A stretch of 64,000 bases of DNA from Pseudomonas sp. Tri1 (GTDB taxonomy: Bacteria > Pseudomonadota > Gammaproteobacteria > Pseudomonadales > Pseudomonadaceae). The notes below the pieces were generated by a model. It did not search any database. It had not been told where the DNA came from and worked only from the letters and a program-made list of their open reading frames with translations. The position numbers were made by a program, and so were the translations under genes. The stretch spans positions 2,154,001-2,218,000 of the forward strand of contig NZ_CP072913.1 in the NCBI RefSeq assembly GCF_017968885.1, written 5' to 3'. Numbering within the stretch: position 1 is the stretch's first letter; each line of letters opens with the position of its first letter. Positions 32,078 through 42,272 of the stretch are shown here, in pieces.

Positions 32078-33094
32078 TTGTTAACTGGACGATGGATTGC
32101 GCTTGTGGTGCTGGTCAGTGTGTTGTCCGGATGTGGCAACGACGGCACCCTGGAGCGCTTCGACGGTCCGACCATGGGCAGTCACTATTCGATTCAGTAC
32201 GTCAGGCATTCCGCTACACCTGGACCGAAAGCGGTACAGATCGAGGTGGAAAGCATCCTCGCCGACGTGGATCGGCAATTCTCGACCTATCGCAGCGATT
32301 CGGACATTGAGCGTTTCAATGCGTTGCCGGCCAATAGCTGCCAGATCATGCCTGGCCCTGTTCTGGAATTGGTCCGTGTGGGTGAACAGTTGTCCTCACA
32401 AAGCGGCGGCTCCTTCGATCTGACGGTGGAGCCGCTATTGAACCTGTGGGGCTTCGGTCCCCAGTCCCGAGAAGAGAAAGTACCGACCGCAGAATCCCTG
32501 GCCCTGGCGCGCCAGCGCGTCGGGCACAGTCATTTGCGCATCGACGGCGACCGGTTGTGCAAGGACGCCGCAGTGGAGGTCGACTTCAACAGTATCGCCG
32601 CAGGCTATGCCGTCGACCGCATCGCCGCCAGGCTCCAGGGCTTGGGCATCGACAGCTACCTGGCCGAAGCCACTGGCGAGCTCAAGGCTGTCGGGCGCAA
32701 ACCCGATGGTTCGGCCTGGCGCATTGCCCTGGAGGAGCCACGGGACGACCGGCAAGTGGCCGAGCGAGTCATCGAGGTCAATGGCTACGGGGTTTCGACG
32801 TCCGGTGATTACCGTCGTTATTTCGAGCAGGATGGCGTGCGCTATTCCCACGCCTTCGATGCGCGCACCGGTGCGCCGGTCCTACACAACCTGGCGTCAG
32901 TCACAGTGATTCATCCTTCGGCGTTGATGGCCGATGGACTATCGACGCTGTTGCTGATTCTCGGCCCTGAACGGGGTTGGGACTATGCCCAGGAACATGG
33001 CATCGGGGTATTTTTCGTGCTGCGTGATGGCGATCGGTATGTCACCCGTACCAACGATATGTTTGAACGGATGAGCAACGGAAAAAGCCAATGA
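32078..33094 (+). CDS. apbE: FAD:protein FMN transferase (ApbE), lipoprotein
   Basis: ApbE transfers FMN to a Thr/Ser of target proteins, classically NqrB and NqrC of the sodium-pumping NADH dehydrogenase. The protein has an N-terminal helix ending in lipobox LSGCG. It also has [32 protein letters not shown] and, near the C-terminus, [11 protein letters not shown] and [14 protein letters not shown]. These are ApbE hallmarks. The frame opens at 32045, but AGGGGAG lies about ten bases before a TTG at 32078, which gives a normal signal peptide. No nqr genes lie beside it, unlike in P. aeruginosa. sthA follows after 200 bases. Confidence 0.88.
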   Translation: MLTGRWIALVVLVSVLSGCGNDGTLERFDGPTMGSHYSIQYVRHSATPGPKAVQIEVESILADVDRQFSTYRSDSDIERFNALPANSCQIMPGPVLELVRVGEQLSSQSGGSFDLTVEPLLNLWGFGPQSREEKVPTAESLALARQRVGHSHLRIDGDRLCKDAAVEVDFNSIAAGYAVDRIAARLQGLGIDSYLAEATGELKAVGRKPDGSAWRIALEEPRDDRQVAERVIEVNGYGVSTSGDYRRYFEQDGVRYSHAFDARTGAPVLHNLASVTVIHPSALMADGLSTLLLILGPERGWDYAQEHGIGVFFVLRDGDRYVTRTNDMFERMSNGKSQ

Positions 33095-33305
33095 TGACAG
33101 TGTTACGAAAGCGTACCTGTGGCGAAATAGCGCAGGCAAAACTAGCCTCCGACGCGACCAAGGGGTAATGTGCGCGGCGTTGACGCTTCTATAGACTGTG
33201 GCCGGGCTCGTGAACCGGCCCCAAATTGTTCCTTCATGCCGCAAGCCGGCATGATTTAGCCGTCGGTGCCAAGTGAGGCGCCACGGCCTGTTCTGAGGAG
33301 TACGC

Positions 33306-34700
33306 ATGGCTGTCTACAACTACGACGTGGTGGTACTGGGTTCCGGCCCGGCGGGTGAAGGCGCGGCAATGAACGCCGCCAAGGCTGGGCGCAAGGTGGC
33401 GATGGTCGACAGCCGTCGGCAGGTCGGCGGCAACTGCACTCACTTGGGCACCATCCCGTCCAAGGCCTTGCGTCACTCGGTCCGGCAGATCATGCAGTTC
33501 AACACCAACCCGATGTTCCGGGCCATCGGCGAGCCGCGCTGGTTCTCCTTCCCGGACGTGCTCAAGAGCGCCGAGAAGGTGATCTCCAAGCAGGTCGCCT
33601 CGCGCACTGGCTACTACGCCCGCAATCGCGTTGACGTGTTCTTTGGCACTGGCAGCTTTGCCGATGAGCAGACCGTCGAAGTGGTCTGCGGCAACGGCGT
33701 GGTCGAGAAACTGGTAGCCAAGCACATCATCATCGCTACCGGCTCGCGCCCGTATCGCCCGGCTGACATCGATTTCAACCACGCCCGTATCTACGATAGC
33801 GACACCATCCTGAGCCTGGGCCACACCCCGCGCAAACTCATCGTCTACGGCGCTGGCGTGATCGGTTGCGAATACGCCTCGATCTTCAGCGGCTTGGGTG
33901 TGCTGGTGGAACTGGTGGATAACCGCGGCCAGTTGCTGAGCTTCCTGGACTCGGAAATTTCCCAGGCCCTGAGTTATCACTTCAGCAACAACAACATCAC
34001 GGTTCGCCACAACGAAGACTACGACCGCGTCGAAGGTGTGGACAACGGCGTGATCCTGCACCTCAAGTCCGGCAAGAAGATCAAGGCCGACGCCTTGCTC
34101 TGGTGCAACGGCCGCACGGGCAACACTGACGCCCTGGGCCTGGAAAACATCGGCGTGAAGGTCAACAGTCGTGGCCAGATCGAAGTCGACGAGAACTACC
34201 GCACTTGCGTGCCGAACATCTACGGTGCCGGTGATGTGATTGGCTGGCCGAGCTTGGCCAGTGCCGCACACGACCAGGGCCGTTCGGCCGCCGGCAGCAT
34301 CGTCGATAATGGCAGCTGGCGTTTCGTCAATGACGTGCCAACCGGTATCTACACCATTCCGGAGATCAGCTCGATCGGTAAGAACGAGCAGGAACTGACC
34401 CAGGCCAAGGTGCCTTATGAAGTGGGCAAGGCCTTCTTCAAGAGCATGGCGCGGGCACAGATCGCCGGTGAGCCGCAAGGCATGCTGAAGATCCTGTTCC
34501 ACCGCGAGACCCTGGAGGTGCTGGGTGTGCACTGCTTCGGCTACCAGGCCTCGGAGATCGTTCACATTGGCCAGGCGATCATGAACCAGCCGGGTGAGTT
34601 GAACACGCTGAAGTACTTCGTCAACACCACGTTCAACTACCCGACCATGGCCGAGGCCTATCGGGTAGCGGCCTATGACGGGCTCAACCGGCTTTTTTGA
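33306..34700 (+). CDS. sthA: Soluble pyridine nucleotide transhydrogenase
   Basis: A cytoplasmic flavoprotein that exchanges hydride between NADPH and NAD+. The 464-residue protein has the FAD fold [20 protein letters not shown] and a second nucleotide fold at [20 protein letters not shown]. In the usual disulfide motif the second Cys is replaced by Thr ([13 protein letters not shown]), as known for SthA but not for lipoamide dehydrogenases. The C-terminal dimer domain ends [25 protein letters not shown] precedes the ATG by six bases. Confidence 0.97.
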   Translation: MAVYNYDVVVLGSGPAGEGAAMNAAKAGRKVAMVDSRRQVGGNCTHLGTIPSKALRHSVRQIMQFNTNPMFRAIGEPRWFSFPDVLKSAEKVISKQVASRTGYYARNRVDVFFGTGSFADEQTVEVVCGNGVVEKLVAKHIIIATGSRPYRPADIDFNHARIYDSDTILSLGHTPRKLIVYGAGVIGCEYASIFSGLGVLVELVDNRGQLLSFLDSEISQALSYHFSNNNITVRHNEDYDRVEGVDNGVILHLKSGKKIKADALLWCNGRTGNTDALGLENIGVKVNSRGQIEVDENYRTCVPNIYGAGDVIGWPSLASAAHDQGRSAAGSIVDNGSWRFVNDVPTGIYTIPEISSIGKNEQELTQAKVPYEVGKAFFKSMARAQIAGEPQGMLKILFHRETLEVLGVHCFGYQASEIVHIGQAIMNQPGELNTLKYFVNTTFNYPTMAEAYRVAAYDGLNRLF

Positions 34701-34742
34701 GCGGCTCCGGCCGGTGGCCTGAGCCGGCCGGGGAGACCGATT

Positions 34743-35465
34743 TCAGCAATTCTCGAGCGTGGCAGTGGCCAAACCGGGAAAGTCTGTAATCAGGCTGTCA
34801 GCGCCAAAGTCGGCGAGCCTGCGCATCAGCGCGGGCTCGTTGACGGTCCACACCGACACATGCAGCCCCTGGCGCTGGGCCTTGACCAGGCGTTCGGGTG
34901 TGCACAGCGTCCAGTTCAGCGCCAGAATCTCACAGCCATAGCTCTGGGCCACCTTCAGCGGGTCGAGCCAGGCGTATTCGGCCACCAGACCGCGTGAGAT
35001 GTCCGGCGTCAGGTCCAGGGCCGCCTTGAGCACTTCCCTGGAGCTGGAAGTGATGGTGATTCTGTCCAGCAGCCCGAAACGCTGGGCCATTTCACGGATC
35101 CCCAGTACGGTGGCTGCGGCACGGGTACGTGAAGCGCTTTTGACTTCCAGTTGCCAGTGCTCGAAATCACACTTTTCGAACAGCTCTTCCAGGCGTGGGA
35201 TCGGGCACGGCTTGATCCAGCCCGGGCCGCCCTTGCGCGCATCGTAGGTCACCAGTTCGGCGGCGGTGTGCTCGACCACCTTGCCCCGGCGATCGGTGGT
35301 GCGCTTGAGGGTCGGGTCGTGGATCACCATCAACTCGCCGTCCATGGACAGGTGCAGGTCCAACTCGCAACGGCGCACGCCGTGCTTGAGGCACTCCTGA
35401 AAGCCGGTCAGGGTGTTTTCCGGTGCTTCGCCCTTGGCGCCGCGGTGGCCATAAATGAGGGTCAC
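34743..35465 (-). CDS. Glycerophosphodiester phosphodiesterase
   Basis: A 240-residue GDPD-family TIM barrel that hydrolyses glycerophosphodiesters to glycerol-3-phosphate and an alcohol. The metal and catalytic motifs are intact: YGHRGAKGEAPENTLTGF at the N-terminus and ELDLHLSMDGELMVIHDPTL after it. No signal peptide is present, so it is a cytoplasmic UgpQ-like form rather than periplasmic GlpQ. Its ATG overlaps the stop of the upstream PilZ gene by four bases (ATGA), so the two are translationally coupled. Confidence 0.93.
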   Translation of the reverse strand: MTLIYGHRGAKGEAPENTLTGFQECLKHGVRRCELDLHLSMDGELMVIHDPTLKRTTDRRGKVVEHTAAELVTYDARKGGPGWIKPCPIPRLEELFEKCDFEHWQLEVKSASRTRAAATVLGIREMAQRFGLLDRITITSSSREVLKAALDLTPDISRGLVAEYAWLDPLKVAQSYGCEILALNWTLCTPERLVKAQRQGLHVSVWTVNEPALMRRLADFGADSLITDFPGLATATLENC

Positions 35466-36058
35466 GGTTCTTCCTTATTGATACCTGATTCGTTCTGTTC
35501 CCGGGCCAGGCGACGTTCTTGCGCCTGTTTCTGCAGGATGTAGCGGGCCAGTAGCTGACGCTGGGCGTCGGTCGGGCGCTCGAACTCGGTGCCCACGTCG
35601 CAGCCGTCGCCCTTGGGATCGCAGTGGGTGACACGTGCCCGAAGCAGCAAGCCCAGGGCTTGCGGCATCAGCACCAGCTTGATCGACAGGTGCGCGCCCA
35701 CAGCGATAGGGGTGGGGGACTGGAAGTCGATGCCGCCTTCGGAAATGATCACCGGTTGCGGTTTGCCGATTTCACCGAGCACCGTGAGGGCAATGACCTG
35801 GCTGAGCAGGTCGATGCGTTTGTTCATCGCCTTGAGGTACGCCGCGATGCTGCGTTCGCGCTCGCTGATCTGGCGCAGCAGGTGCTGTGACTCGAATTCG
35901 CTCAGGTGCAGTTCACTGAGCAGATTGAACAGTGGAGAAGCATCCTGCAACACTTCCTGGCCAGCAGCTTCAGGAATGGAGAGGGGCCGAATTTCCAGTG
36001 CGATCGTGTCCTCGATACGGTAGTATTCGCGGCGATCTTCTTCATCTAATGTCGACAT
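35462..36058 (-). CDS. PilZ-domain protein
   Basis: A 198-residue protein with an N-terminal helical half (SERERSIAAYLKAMNKRIDL) and a C-terminal PilZ-like beta barrel containing ISEGGIDFQSPTPIAVG. An arginine-rich start of the type seen in c-di-GMP binding loops (RREYYR) lies near residue 8, away from the barrel. So c-di-GMP binding is uncertain. The ATG at 36058 opens MSTLDEEDRREYYR; the frame runs open further upstream toward the divergent lolC. It overlaps the downstream phosphodiesterase gene by four bases. Confidence 0.78.
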   Translation of the reverse strand: MSTLDEEDRREYYRIEDTIALEIRPLSIPEAAGQEVLQDASPLFNLLSELHLSEFESQHLLRQISERERSIAAYLKAMNKRIDLLSQVIALTVLGEIGKPQPVIISEGGIDFQSPTPIAVGAHLSIKLVLMPQALGLLLRARVTHCDPKGDGCDVGTEFERPTDAQRQLLARYILQKQAQERRLAREQNESGINKEEP

Positions 36059-36152
36059 GGCGAACCCATGGTAGCGGCGGTGGTCTGAGTGTAAAGCTGG
36101 TTTGTGACCCCCGCCACAAGGACGTTCCTTTTCCCTCCGAACAAGCCCCGAC

Positions 36153-37403
36153 ATGTTCAGACCTCTCTTCGTATTTATCGGCACGCGTTATACCCGTGCA
36201 AAACGTCGCAATCATTTTGTATCGTTCATTTCCCTGACTTCCATCATCGGACTGGCCCTTGGCGTGGTCGTGATGATCGTCGTGCTTTCGGTGATGAACG
36301 GCTTCGATCATGAGATGCGCACCCGCGTGCTGGGCATGGTGCCCCACGCGACCCTCGAATCCGGCGAAGCCATCAGCGACTGGCCGAGCCTGGCCGCCAA
36401 GGTCAAGCAGAACCCGCAGGTGCTGGCCGTTGCGCCGTTCACCCAGATGCAGGGGCTGCTGACCAACAACGGCAAGGTTTCCAAGGTCTTGCTCAATGGC
36501 ATCGATCCTGCGCTCGAGCGGCAGGTGTCGATCATCGACAACTTCATGCAGCAGGGAAAACTCGATGACTTGACGCCAGGCAGCTTCGGCATCGTCATCG
36601 GTGACAAGGCCGCGGCCAAGCTCGGCGTGGCCATCGGTGACAAGCTGACCTTCGTTGCCCCGGAAGTCACCGTGACCCCGGGCGGCATGTTTCCGCGCAT
36701 GAAACGCTTTACCGTGGTCGGCATTTTTCATGTCGGTGCCGGCGAGCTGGACGGTTACCTGGGCGTCACCAACCTCCAGGACCTGGCGCGGCTGCATCGC
36801 TGGAAGCCGGATCAGGTCCAAGGCCTGCGGTTGAAGTTCGACGACCTGTTCCAGGCACCGCGCGTCGCCTGGACCCTCGCCCAGCAGCTCGGCGAAGACC
36901 GCTACTACGCCCGGGACTGGACCCGTACCCACGGCAACCTGTACCAGGCGATCCGTATGGAAAAAGCCATGATTGGCCTGCTGCTGTTGCTGATCGTCGC
37001 CGTCGCGGCGTTCAACATCATCTCCACGCTGGTGATGGTGGTGAACGACAAGAAAGGCGACATCGCCATCTTGCGCACCCTCGGTGCCACGCCGGGGCAG
37101 ATCATGCGGATCTTCATGGTCCAGGGCACGGTCATTGGTGTGATCGGTACGTTCGTCGGCGCCTTGGTCGGGATGTTCGCCGCGCTGAACGTCAGCGCTG
37201 CGATTGCCGCTCTCGAAGGCCTGATCGGGCACAAGTTTCTCAACGCCGACGTGTATTTCATCGACTACCTGCCGTCGCAATTGCAGGCCGATGACGTGTT
37301 GATGGTCTGCGGCGCCGCGTTGGTCCTGAGTTTCCTCGCCACCCTGTATCCAGCCTGGCGTGCCGCGCGCACCCAGCCTGCGGAGGCGTTACGTTATGAG
37401 TGA
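36153..37403 (+). CDS. lolC: Lipoprotein-releasing complex permease LolC
   Basis: LolCDE extracts outer-membrane lipoproteins from the inner membrane and hands them to LolA. This 416-residue subunit has an N-terminal helix ([20 protein letters not shown]), a periplasmic domain of about 220 residues, and three C-terminal helices with the FtsX-like motif [20 protein letters not shown]. It starts [19 protein letters not shown]. It is paralogous to the third gene of the cluster at 38158, starting with nearly the same residues; which of the two is C and which E follows gene order only. Confidence 0.92.
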   Translation: MFRPLFVFIGTRYTRAKRRNHFVSFISLTSIIGLALGVVVMIVVLSVMNGFDHEMRTRVLGMVPHATLESGEAISDWPSLAAKVKQNPQVLAVAPFTQMQGLLTNNGKVSKVLLNGIDPALERQVSIIDNFMQQGKLDDLTPGSFGIVIGDKAAAKLGVAIGDKLTFVAPEVTVTPGGMFPRMKRFTVVGIFHVGAGELDGYLGVTNLQDLARLHRWKPDQVQGLRLKFDDLFQAPRVAWTLAQQLGEDRYYARDWTRTHGNLYQAIRMEKAMIGLLLLLIVAVAAFNIISTLVMVVNDKKGDIAILRTLGATPGQIMRIFMVQGTVIGVIGTFVGALVGMFAALNVSAAIAALEGLIGHKFLNADVYFIDYLPSQLQADDVLMVCGAALVLSFLATLYPAWRAARTQPAEALRYE

Positions 37404-38094
37404 GTCGGGCATGAGTGAAAAAGCTATCTTGAGTTGCCGCAACCTGGGCAAATCCTACGAGGAAGGCCCTGAGTCGGTGGTGGTGTTGTCGGGCCTGCAA
37501 CTGGAGTTGCATCCTGGCGAGCGCGTGGCGATTGTCGGCACCTCGGGGTCAGGCAAGAGTACCTTGCTCAACCTGCTGGGTGGCCTCGATACACCGACCG
37601 CCGGCAGTGTCTGGCTGGCGGGCGAAGAACTGTCGGCACTGAATGAGAAGGCCCGCGGTCTGCTGCGCAACCGGTCCCTGGGCTTTGTGTACCAGTTCCA
37701 CCACTTGCTGCCTGAGTTCACTGCACTGGAAAACGTCTGCATGCCGCTGTTGATCGGCCGCACCGCGATTCCTGAAGCCCGTCAGCGCGCCACGGCGTTG
37801 CTGGAGCGGGTAGGGCTGGGCCATCGCCTGGAGCACAAGCCGGCGGAACTGTCCGGTGGTGAGCGCCAGCGCGTGGCGATTGCCCGGGCCCTGGTGAACA
37901 AGCCTGGCTTGGTGATGCTCGACGAGCCGACCGGCAACCTCGACTCCCACACCGCCCAAGGCATCCAGGATTTGATGCTGGAACTCAGCACCTCGATGCG
38001 CACCGCGTTCCTGGTGGTGACCCACGATATGAACCTGGCCCGGCAGATGGACCGCGTCCTGCACTTGCAGGAAGGTTGCCTGACGCCCATCTGA
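37396..38094 (+). CDS. lolD: Lipoprotein-releasing complex ATPase LolD
   Basis: The ATPase of the Lol complex, 232 residues. It has Walker [10 protein letters not shown] near residue 48, Q-loop region [15 protein letters not shown], signature [15 protein letters not shown] and Walker [16 protein letters not shown]. The [10 protein letters not shown] segment is typical of LolD. The ATG at 37396 overlaps the end of lolC by eight bases and has GGAGG ten bases upstream, so translation is coupled. A second Met at 37411 is possible. Confidence 0.95.
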   Translation: MSESGMSEKAILSCRNLGKSYEEGPESVVVLSGLQLELHPGERVAIVGTSGSGKSTLLNLLGGLDTPTAGSVWLAGEELSALNEKARGLLRNRSLGFVYQFHHLLPEFTALENVCMPLLIGRTAIPEARQRATALLERVGLGHRLEHKPAELSGGERQRVAIARALVNKPGLVMLDEPTGNLDSHTAQGIQDLMLELSTSMRTAFLVVTHDMNLARQMDRVLHLQEGCLTPI

Positions 38095-38103
38095 CCGACC
38101 GAA

Positions 38104-38141
38104 ACCCGGCGCTTGCTACACGCGCCGGGTCTTTTATTTTT
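38104..38141 (+). terminator. Hairpin with T-rich tail between lolD and lolE
   Basis: The stem ACCCGGCGC/GCGCCGGGT with a nine-base loop is followed by CTTTTATTTTT. It sits inside the lolCDE cluster, 17 bases before lolE, so it may attenuate lolE or mark a separate lolE transcript. Confidence 0.75.
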
Positions 38142-38157
38142 ATACGGTGCCCCGCGA

Positions 38158-39402
38158 ATGTTCAGACCGTTATCGATCTTTATCGGCACGCGCTATACCC
38201 GCGCCAAGCGCCGCAATCGCTTTGTTTCGTTCATCTCCATGACCTCGATGATCGGCCTCGCCCTGGGTGTGCTGGCGATGATCGTGGTGCTGTCGGTGAT
38301 GAATGGCTTCCAGCGCGAAATGAGTTCGCGCATCCTCGGCATGGTGCCCCATGCCACTATCGTTGGCGTCAATCCGATCGACGATTGGCAGCCGGTGGCC
38401 GCCGCAGCGCTGAAAAACCCCGAAGTAACCGCCGCCGTCCCGTTCACCGAGATGGAAGGCATGCTTAGTCATAAGGGTTCGATGCAGCCGATCCAGATCA
38501 GCGGTGTCGACCCTGCCCAGGAAGGCAAGGTGTCCATCGTCGCCCAGCACATCGTCCAGGGGCGTCTCGATGCCTTGAAACCGGGCGAATTTGGCGTGGT
38601 GATCGGTGAAATCACTGCTCGACGCTTTCGTCTGAACGTCGGCGACAAAATCACCCTGATCGTGCCGGAAGTCAGCACCGCGCCGGGTGGTATCACCCCG
38701 CGGATGCAGCGACTGAATGTCGTGGGCGTGTTCAAGGTAGGCGCCGAGCTGGATGGCTCCATGGCCCTGATCCACCTTGCCGATGCCGCGCAGATGCAGC
38801 ATTGGCAGCCTAACCAGGTGCAGAGCGTGCGCCTGGCGGTCAAAGACCTGTACGCGGCGCCGAAGGTTTCCGGTGACATTGCCACGAGCCTTGGCGCGAA
38901 CTTCAAGGCCGATGACTGGACCCATACCCAGGGCAGCCTGTTCAGTGCCATGAAAATGGAAAAAACCATGATCGGTTTGCTGCTGTTGATGATCGTCGCG
39001 GTGGCGGCGTTCAACATCATCGCCACCCTGATCATGGTGGTGAACGACAAGGGCGCGGATATTGCGATCTTGCGTACCATTGGCGCCACGCCGCGGCAGA
39101 TCATGGCAATCTTCATGGTTCAAGGCACGGTGATCGGTGTCGTCGGCACGCTGATCGGCGGCGTCCTGGGGGTGATTGCGGCATTGAATGTCAGTGATCT
39201 GGTGGGCTGGCTGGAGAGAGTGAGCGGCCAGCACATCTTCAGTTCCGACGTGTACTTCGTCAGCAACCTGCCGTCGGAGCTTCAGCGCGGCGATGTGCTG
39301 CTGATCTGTTCCGCTGGCTTCATCCTGAGTTTCCTCGCCACCGTCTATCCGGCGTGGCGTGCGGCGAAGATCGAGCCGGCGCAGGCGTTGCGTTATTCCT
39401 GA
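38158..39402 (+). CDS. lolE: Lipoprotein-releasing complex permease LolE
   Basis: The second permease of the Lol complex, 414 residues, with the same plan as lolC: N-terminal helix (SMTSMIGLALGVLAMIVVLS), large periplasmic domain, and three C-terminal helices with DIAILRTIGATPRQIMAIFM. The start [19 protein letters not shown] at 38158 is chosen because it matches lolC; the open frame from 38113 runs back into the terminator stem. No strong ribosome site is visible. Confidence 0.9.
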   Translation: MFRPLSIFIGTRYTRAKRRNRFVSFISMTSMIGLALGVLAMIVVLSVMNGFQREMSSRILGMVPHATIVGVNPIDDWQPVAAAALKNPEVTAAVPFTEMEGMLSHKGSMQPIQISGVDPAQEGKVSIVAQHIVQGRLDALKPGEFGVVIGEITARRFRLNVGDKITLIVPEVSTAPGGITPRMQRLNVVGVFKVGAELDGSMALIHLADAAQMQHWQPNQVQSVRLAVKDLYAAPKVSGDIATSLGANFKADDWTHTQGSLFSAMKMEKTMIGLLLLMIVAVAAFNIIATLIMVVNDKGADIAILRTIGATPRQIMAIFMVQGTVIGVVGTLIGGVLGVIAALNVSDLVGWLERVSGQHIFSSDVYFVSNLPSELQRGDVLLICSAGFILSFLATVYPAWRAAKIEPAQALRYS

Positions 39403-39458
39403 GCAACTACACAATGGGTTTGCTGAGCCACTGCAAGCTCTCTGGCAAGTGGCGATTG

Positions 39459-39496
39459 CCCCTGTGGCGAGGGAGCTTGCTTCCTCGCCACAGGGG
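39459..39496. repeat. Palindromic repeat after lolE
   Basis: A 38-base near-perfect palindrome (CCCCTGTGGCGAGG arms, AGCTTGCT centre) between convergent lolE and copS. It may double as a terminator, but no T-run follows. Confidence 0.8.
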
Positions 39497-39507
39497 CTTG
39501 TGTCGCC

Positions 39508-40860
39508 TTAATCCCCCTTCGGCAACTCGATCAGGAACCGCGTCCAGCCATCGGCCGAGTCACAGCGAATCTGGCCGCCATGGGCGCGGATGATCGAGCG
39601 AGTGATGGCCAGCCCCAACCCGGCGTGTTCGCTGCTGCCCTCCTGGCGGGCTGGGTCGGCGCGGTAGAAACGGTTGAACAGGCGCGGCAACAAGTCTGCC
39701 GGAATCCCTTCGCCACTGTTTTCCACGCTTACGCTCACCATGTGAGCCTCATCGACAATTCGTACCCACACTTCGCCGCCAATGGGGGTGAAGCGCAAGG
39801 CGTTGTCCAGCAGGTTGGAGAGCGCCCGACGCAACATGTTGCGGTCACCCTCGATGCGACCGTCGCCCTCGCGGCTCAAACGGACATTGGCGTCTTCGGC
39901 CAGGGGGGCGAAGAAGTCCAGCAGCACGTCCACTTCCTTGGCCAATTGCAGCGGCTCGCGGTTGGGCGTCAACAAGCCATGGTCGGCCTTGGCCAGGTAC
40001 AGCATGTCGTTGACCAGTTGTGCCATCCATTGCAGTTCTTCGAGATTGCTGTGCAGCGCCTCGCGATAATCCTCTAGCGAACGCTCGCGGGTGAGGGTGA
40101 CCTGGGTGTGGGTCAGCAGGTTCGACAGCGGTGTGCGCAGCTCATGGGCGATGTCGGCGGAGAACGCCGAGAGTCGTTGAAACGCATCGTCGAGACGTCC
40201 GAGCATGGCGTTGATGCTGTGGGCCAATTCCGCCAGCTCTGCGGGCATTTGCTCTTCAGGTAGTCGGGCGTTGAGGGAGCGGGCCGAGACATTGCTGGCA
40301 ATGGCGCCCATGCGTCGCAGGGGGCGCAGCGCGCGGCGGGCGGCCCAGGCGCCGAGCAGGGCGGTGGCCAGGGCCGAGAGGCCGACGGTCAGCCAGATCA
40401 GGTGCTGCATGCGTTGCAGGAAGTGTTGGTGGTGGGTGATGTCCAGCAGCAGCGTCAGTTGCGGCGAATTGGGCTGGTCGGGATACAGCGGTGCGTTCAA
40501 CACGCGGTAATCGGTGTCGCCATCGCTGAGGGTCGACAGACCGGCTCGCTCCGGCAATTGCGCCGGAATCCGAATCGAACTGTCATACCAGCGCGCCCCA
40601 TCGCTGCCTTTGATGCGCAAGGCCAGGTCGGCTTGACGGCTCAGTTCATCTTCCAGGCGGATCTGGGTCTGTTCGGCGTCGAGATCCTGCAGGGCACGGC
40701 GCAGGCCGATCAGCTTGCCTTCCAGCAGTTGCTGGTCCAGCTCGACAAAATGAGCTTCGCTGCCGCGGCTGAACAACACCCCGGCAAACAACGACACCAC
40801 GGCGGTGCAGGCGGCGAATAGCAGCGCCAGGCGGCTGCTCAGCGACCACTGGCCCCTCAC
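39508..40860 (-). CDS. copS: Heavy-metal sensor histidine kinase (CopS-like)
   Basis: A 450-residue membrane kinase with helices at about 10-30 and 153-173 enclosing a periplasmic sensor. A HAMP domain, the phosphoacceptor His239 in [17 protein letters not shown], and the ATP domain with [20 protein letters not shown] and [16 protein letters not shown] follow. The sensor fold and the partner CopR place it in the copper/silver group. The GTG start at 40860 overlaps the copR stop (GTGA), so they are coupled. The ligand is inferred from the cupredoxin gene across the divergent promoter. Confidence 0.9.
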   Translation of the reverse strand: MRGQWSLSSRLALLFAACTAVVSLFAGVLFSRGSEAHFVELDQQLLEGKLIGLRRALQDLDAEQTQIRLEDELSRQADLALRIKGSDGARWYDSSIRIPAQLPERAGLSTLSDGDTDYRVLNAPLYPDQPNSPQLTLLLDITHHQHFLQRMQHLIWLTVGLSALATALLGAWAARRALRPLRRMGAIASNVSARSLNARLPEEQMPAELAELAHSINAMLGRLDDAFQRLSAFSADIAHELRTPLSNLLTHTQVTLTRERSLEDYREALHSNLEELQWMAQLVNDMLYLAKADHGLLTPNREPLQLAKEVDVLLDFFAPLAEDANVRLSREGDGRIEGDRNMLRRALSNLLDNALRFTPIGGEVWVRIVDEAHMVSVSVENSGEGIPADLLPRLFNRFYRADPARQEGSSEHAGLGLAITRSIIRAHGGQIRCDSADGWTRFLIELPKGD

Positions 40861-41537
40861 AGGCTGCGCTCTTCAAGGACATACCCCATGCCCCGCACGG
40901 TGTGGATCAGCTTGCTGGGGAAGTCATCGTCAATCTTGATTCGCAGGCGCCGTATCGCGACTTCGATGACATTGGTATCGCTGTCGAAATTCATGTCCCA
41001 GACCTGGGAGGCGATCAGGGATTTGGGCAGTACTTCGCCCTGGCGACGCAGGAGCATTTCCAACAAGGCGAACTCCTTGGCGGTGAGGTCGATGCGCCTA
41101 CCGCTGCGTTCAACGCGTCGGCGGATCAGGTCCAGGCGCAAGTCGGCCAGTTGCAGGCTGGTTTCCTGGGGCGTCGAGCTGCCCCGGCGCAACAGGCTTC
41201 GCACCCGCGCCAGCAATTCGGAAAAAGCGAAGGGTTTGACCAGGTAATCATCGGCACCCAGCTCCAGGCCATGCACCCGATCCTGGACCGCATCCCGTGC
41301 CGTGAGGAACAGCACCGGTGTATCCAGGCCGGCGCCACGTACGGCTTGCAGAATCTGCCAGCCATCGCGGCCGGGCAACATGACGTCGAGGATCAGTAAC
41401 GCATATTCCCCGCTCAGGGCCAGTTGTTGGCCGGTGATGCCGTCGGCCACCAGGTCGGCATTGAACCCGGCTTCGCTCAGGCCCTGGCGCAGGTATTGGC
41501 CAGTCTTGGTTTGGTCTTCGACGATCAGCAATTTCAT
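40857..41537 (-). CDS. copR: Heavy-metal response regulator (CopR-like)
   Basis: An OmpR-family activator of 226 residues. The receiver domain has the acidic pair in IVEDQ, phosphoacceptor Asp51 in [15 protein letters not shown], and Lys in [13 protein letters not shown]. The winged helix ends [11 protein letters not shown]. The start [17 protein letters not shown] at 41537 fits the family. It is divergent from a cupredoxin gene with a cop-box-like site between, so it likely senses copper with CopS and activates that gene and itself. Confidence 0.93.
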   Translation of the reverse strand: MKLLIVEDQTKTGQYLRQGLSEAGFNADLVADGITGQQLALSGEYALLILDVMLPGRDGWQILQAVRGAGLDTPVLFLTARDAVQDRVHGLELGADDYLVKPFAFSELLARVRSLLRRGSSTPQETSLQLADLRLDLIRRRVERSGRRIDLTAKEFALLEMLLRRQGEVLPKSLIASQVWDMNFDSDTNVIEVAIRRLRIKIDDDFPSKLIHTVRGMGYVLEERSL

Positions 41538-41602
41538 GGGCAGCTCAAGGCATGGTTTGAACGTGGGCGTTATACCGTGGCGGGCGGGGTCGTGGCGCAA
41601 GC

Positions 41603-41616
41603 TGACAAAGTTGTAA
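41603..41616. promoter_or_regulatory. Cop-box-like operator
   Basis: TGACAAAGTTGTAA resembles the TGACAA-N2-TTGTCA boxes of CopR/CusR regulators. It lies 66 bases before copR and 73 before the cupredoxin start, so it could control both. Confidence 0.6.
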
Positions 41617-41689
41617 TCAAGATGTCAGCCGACTGGCAGTTGCACACCGATAGAGTTCCCCACAAGCCGAATCTGATAGGAGTATGGAC

Positions 41690-42211
41690 ATGTTGATGGG
41701 AAACCGCTTGATCCTGGCCGCTTTTGCACTGGTGCTGAGTACGCCGACGTGGGCGTCGCCGGGCCATTTTGATTTCGGCCAGCCAGCACCGGCGGCCAAG
41801 GCAGGGCGTAGTATCGATGTGGTAATGGGGGACATGACGTTCGATCCCGCTGCGCTTGATATCAAGGCCGGGGAGACGGTTCGGTTCGTGCTGATCAATA
41901 AAGGGCAGTTGCTCCACGAATTCAATTTGGGCGACGCCGCGATGCACGTCGAGCATCAGCAGGAAATGCTCAAGATGCAACAGAGTGGACAACTGATGCC
42001 GATGGCGATGAAGCCGGGGATGGATCATGCTGCCATGGGACACGGCCAGGCCGACATGCGCCACGACGACCCCAATAGTGTGCTGGTGGAGCCGGGCAAG
42101 ACCGCCGAGCTGACCTGGACATTCACCAAGGCCACGCGCCTGGAATTCGCCTGTAATGTCCCCGGCCATTACCAGGCCGGGATGAAGGGTGAGCTGACAG
42201 TCAGTCAGTAA
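41690..42211 (+). CDS. Periplasmic cupredoxin-like copper protein
   Basis: A 173-residue secreted protein: signal peptide with LAAFALVLSTPTWA, then a cupredoxin barrel. Ligands are visible as the His of GQLLHEFNLG and the C-terminal cluster of CNVPGHYQAGMKG (Cys, His, Met). This is a type 1 copper site. An extra Met/His-rich loop (MPMAMKPGMDHAAMGHG) may add a Cu(I) site. I chose the second ATG, at 41690, which is seven bases after AGGAG; the ATG at 41684 is too close. It is divergent from copRS and likely copper-induced. Probable role is periplasmic copper buffering. Confidence 0.88.
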   Translation: MLMGNRLILAAFALVLSTPTWASPGHFDFGQPAPAAKAGRSIDVVMGDMTFDPAALDIKAGETVRFVLINKGQLLHEFNLGDAAMHVEHQQEMLKMQQSGQLMPMAMKPGMDHAAMGHGQADMRHDDPNSVLVEPGKTAELTWTFTKATRLEFACNVPGHYQAGMKGELTVSQ

Positions 42212-42272
42212 GCACTCAAAGGCTGCGGCAAAGGCTGGTAGAATCGACTGATTCTTCAGTCAGGTTTCCGCC

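Noticed and set aside
42212..42272. Possible preQ1 riboswitch before queF
   Set aside because: The gap is short and shows no preQ1 pseudoknot pattern.
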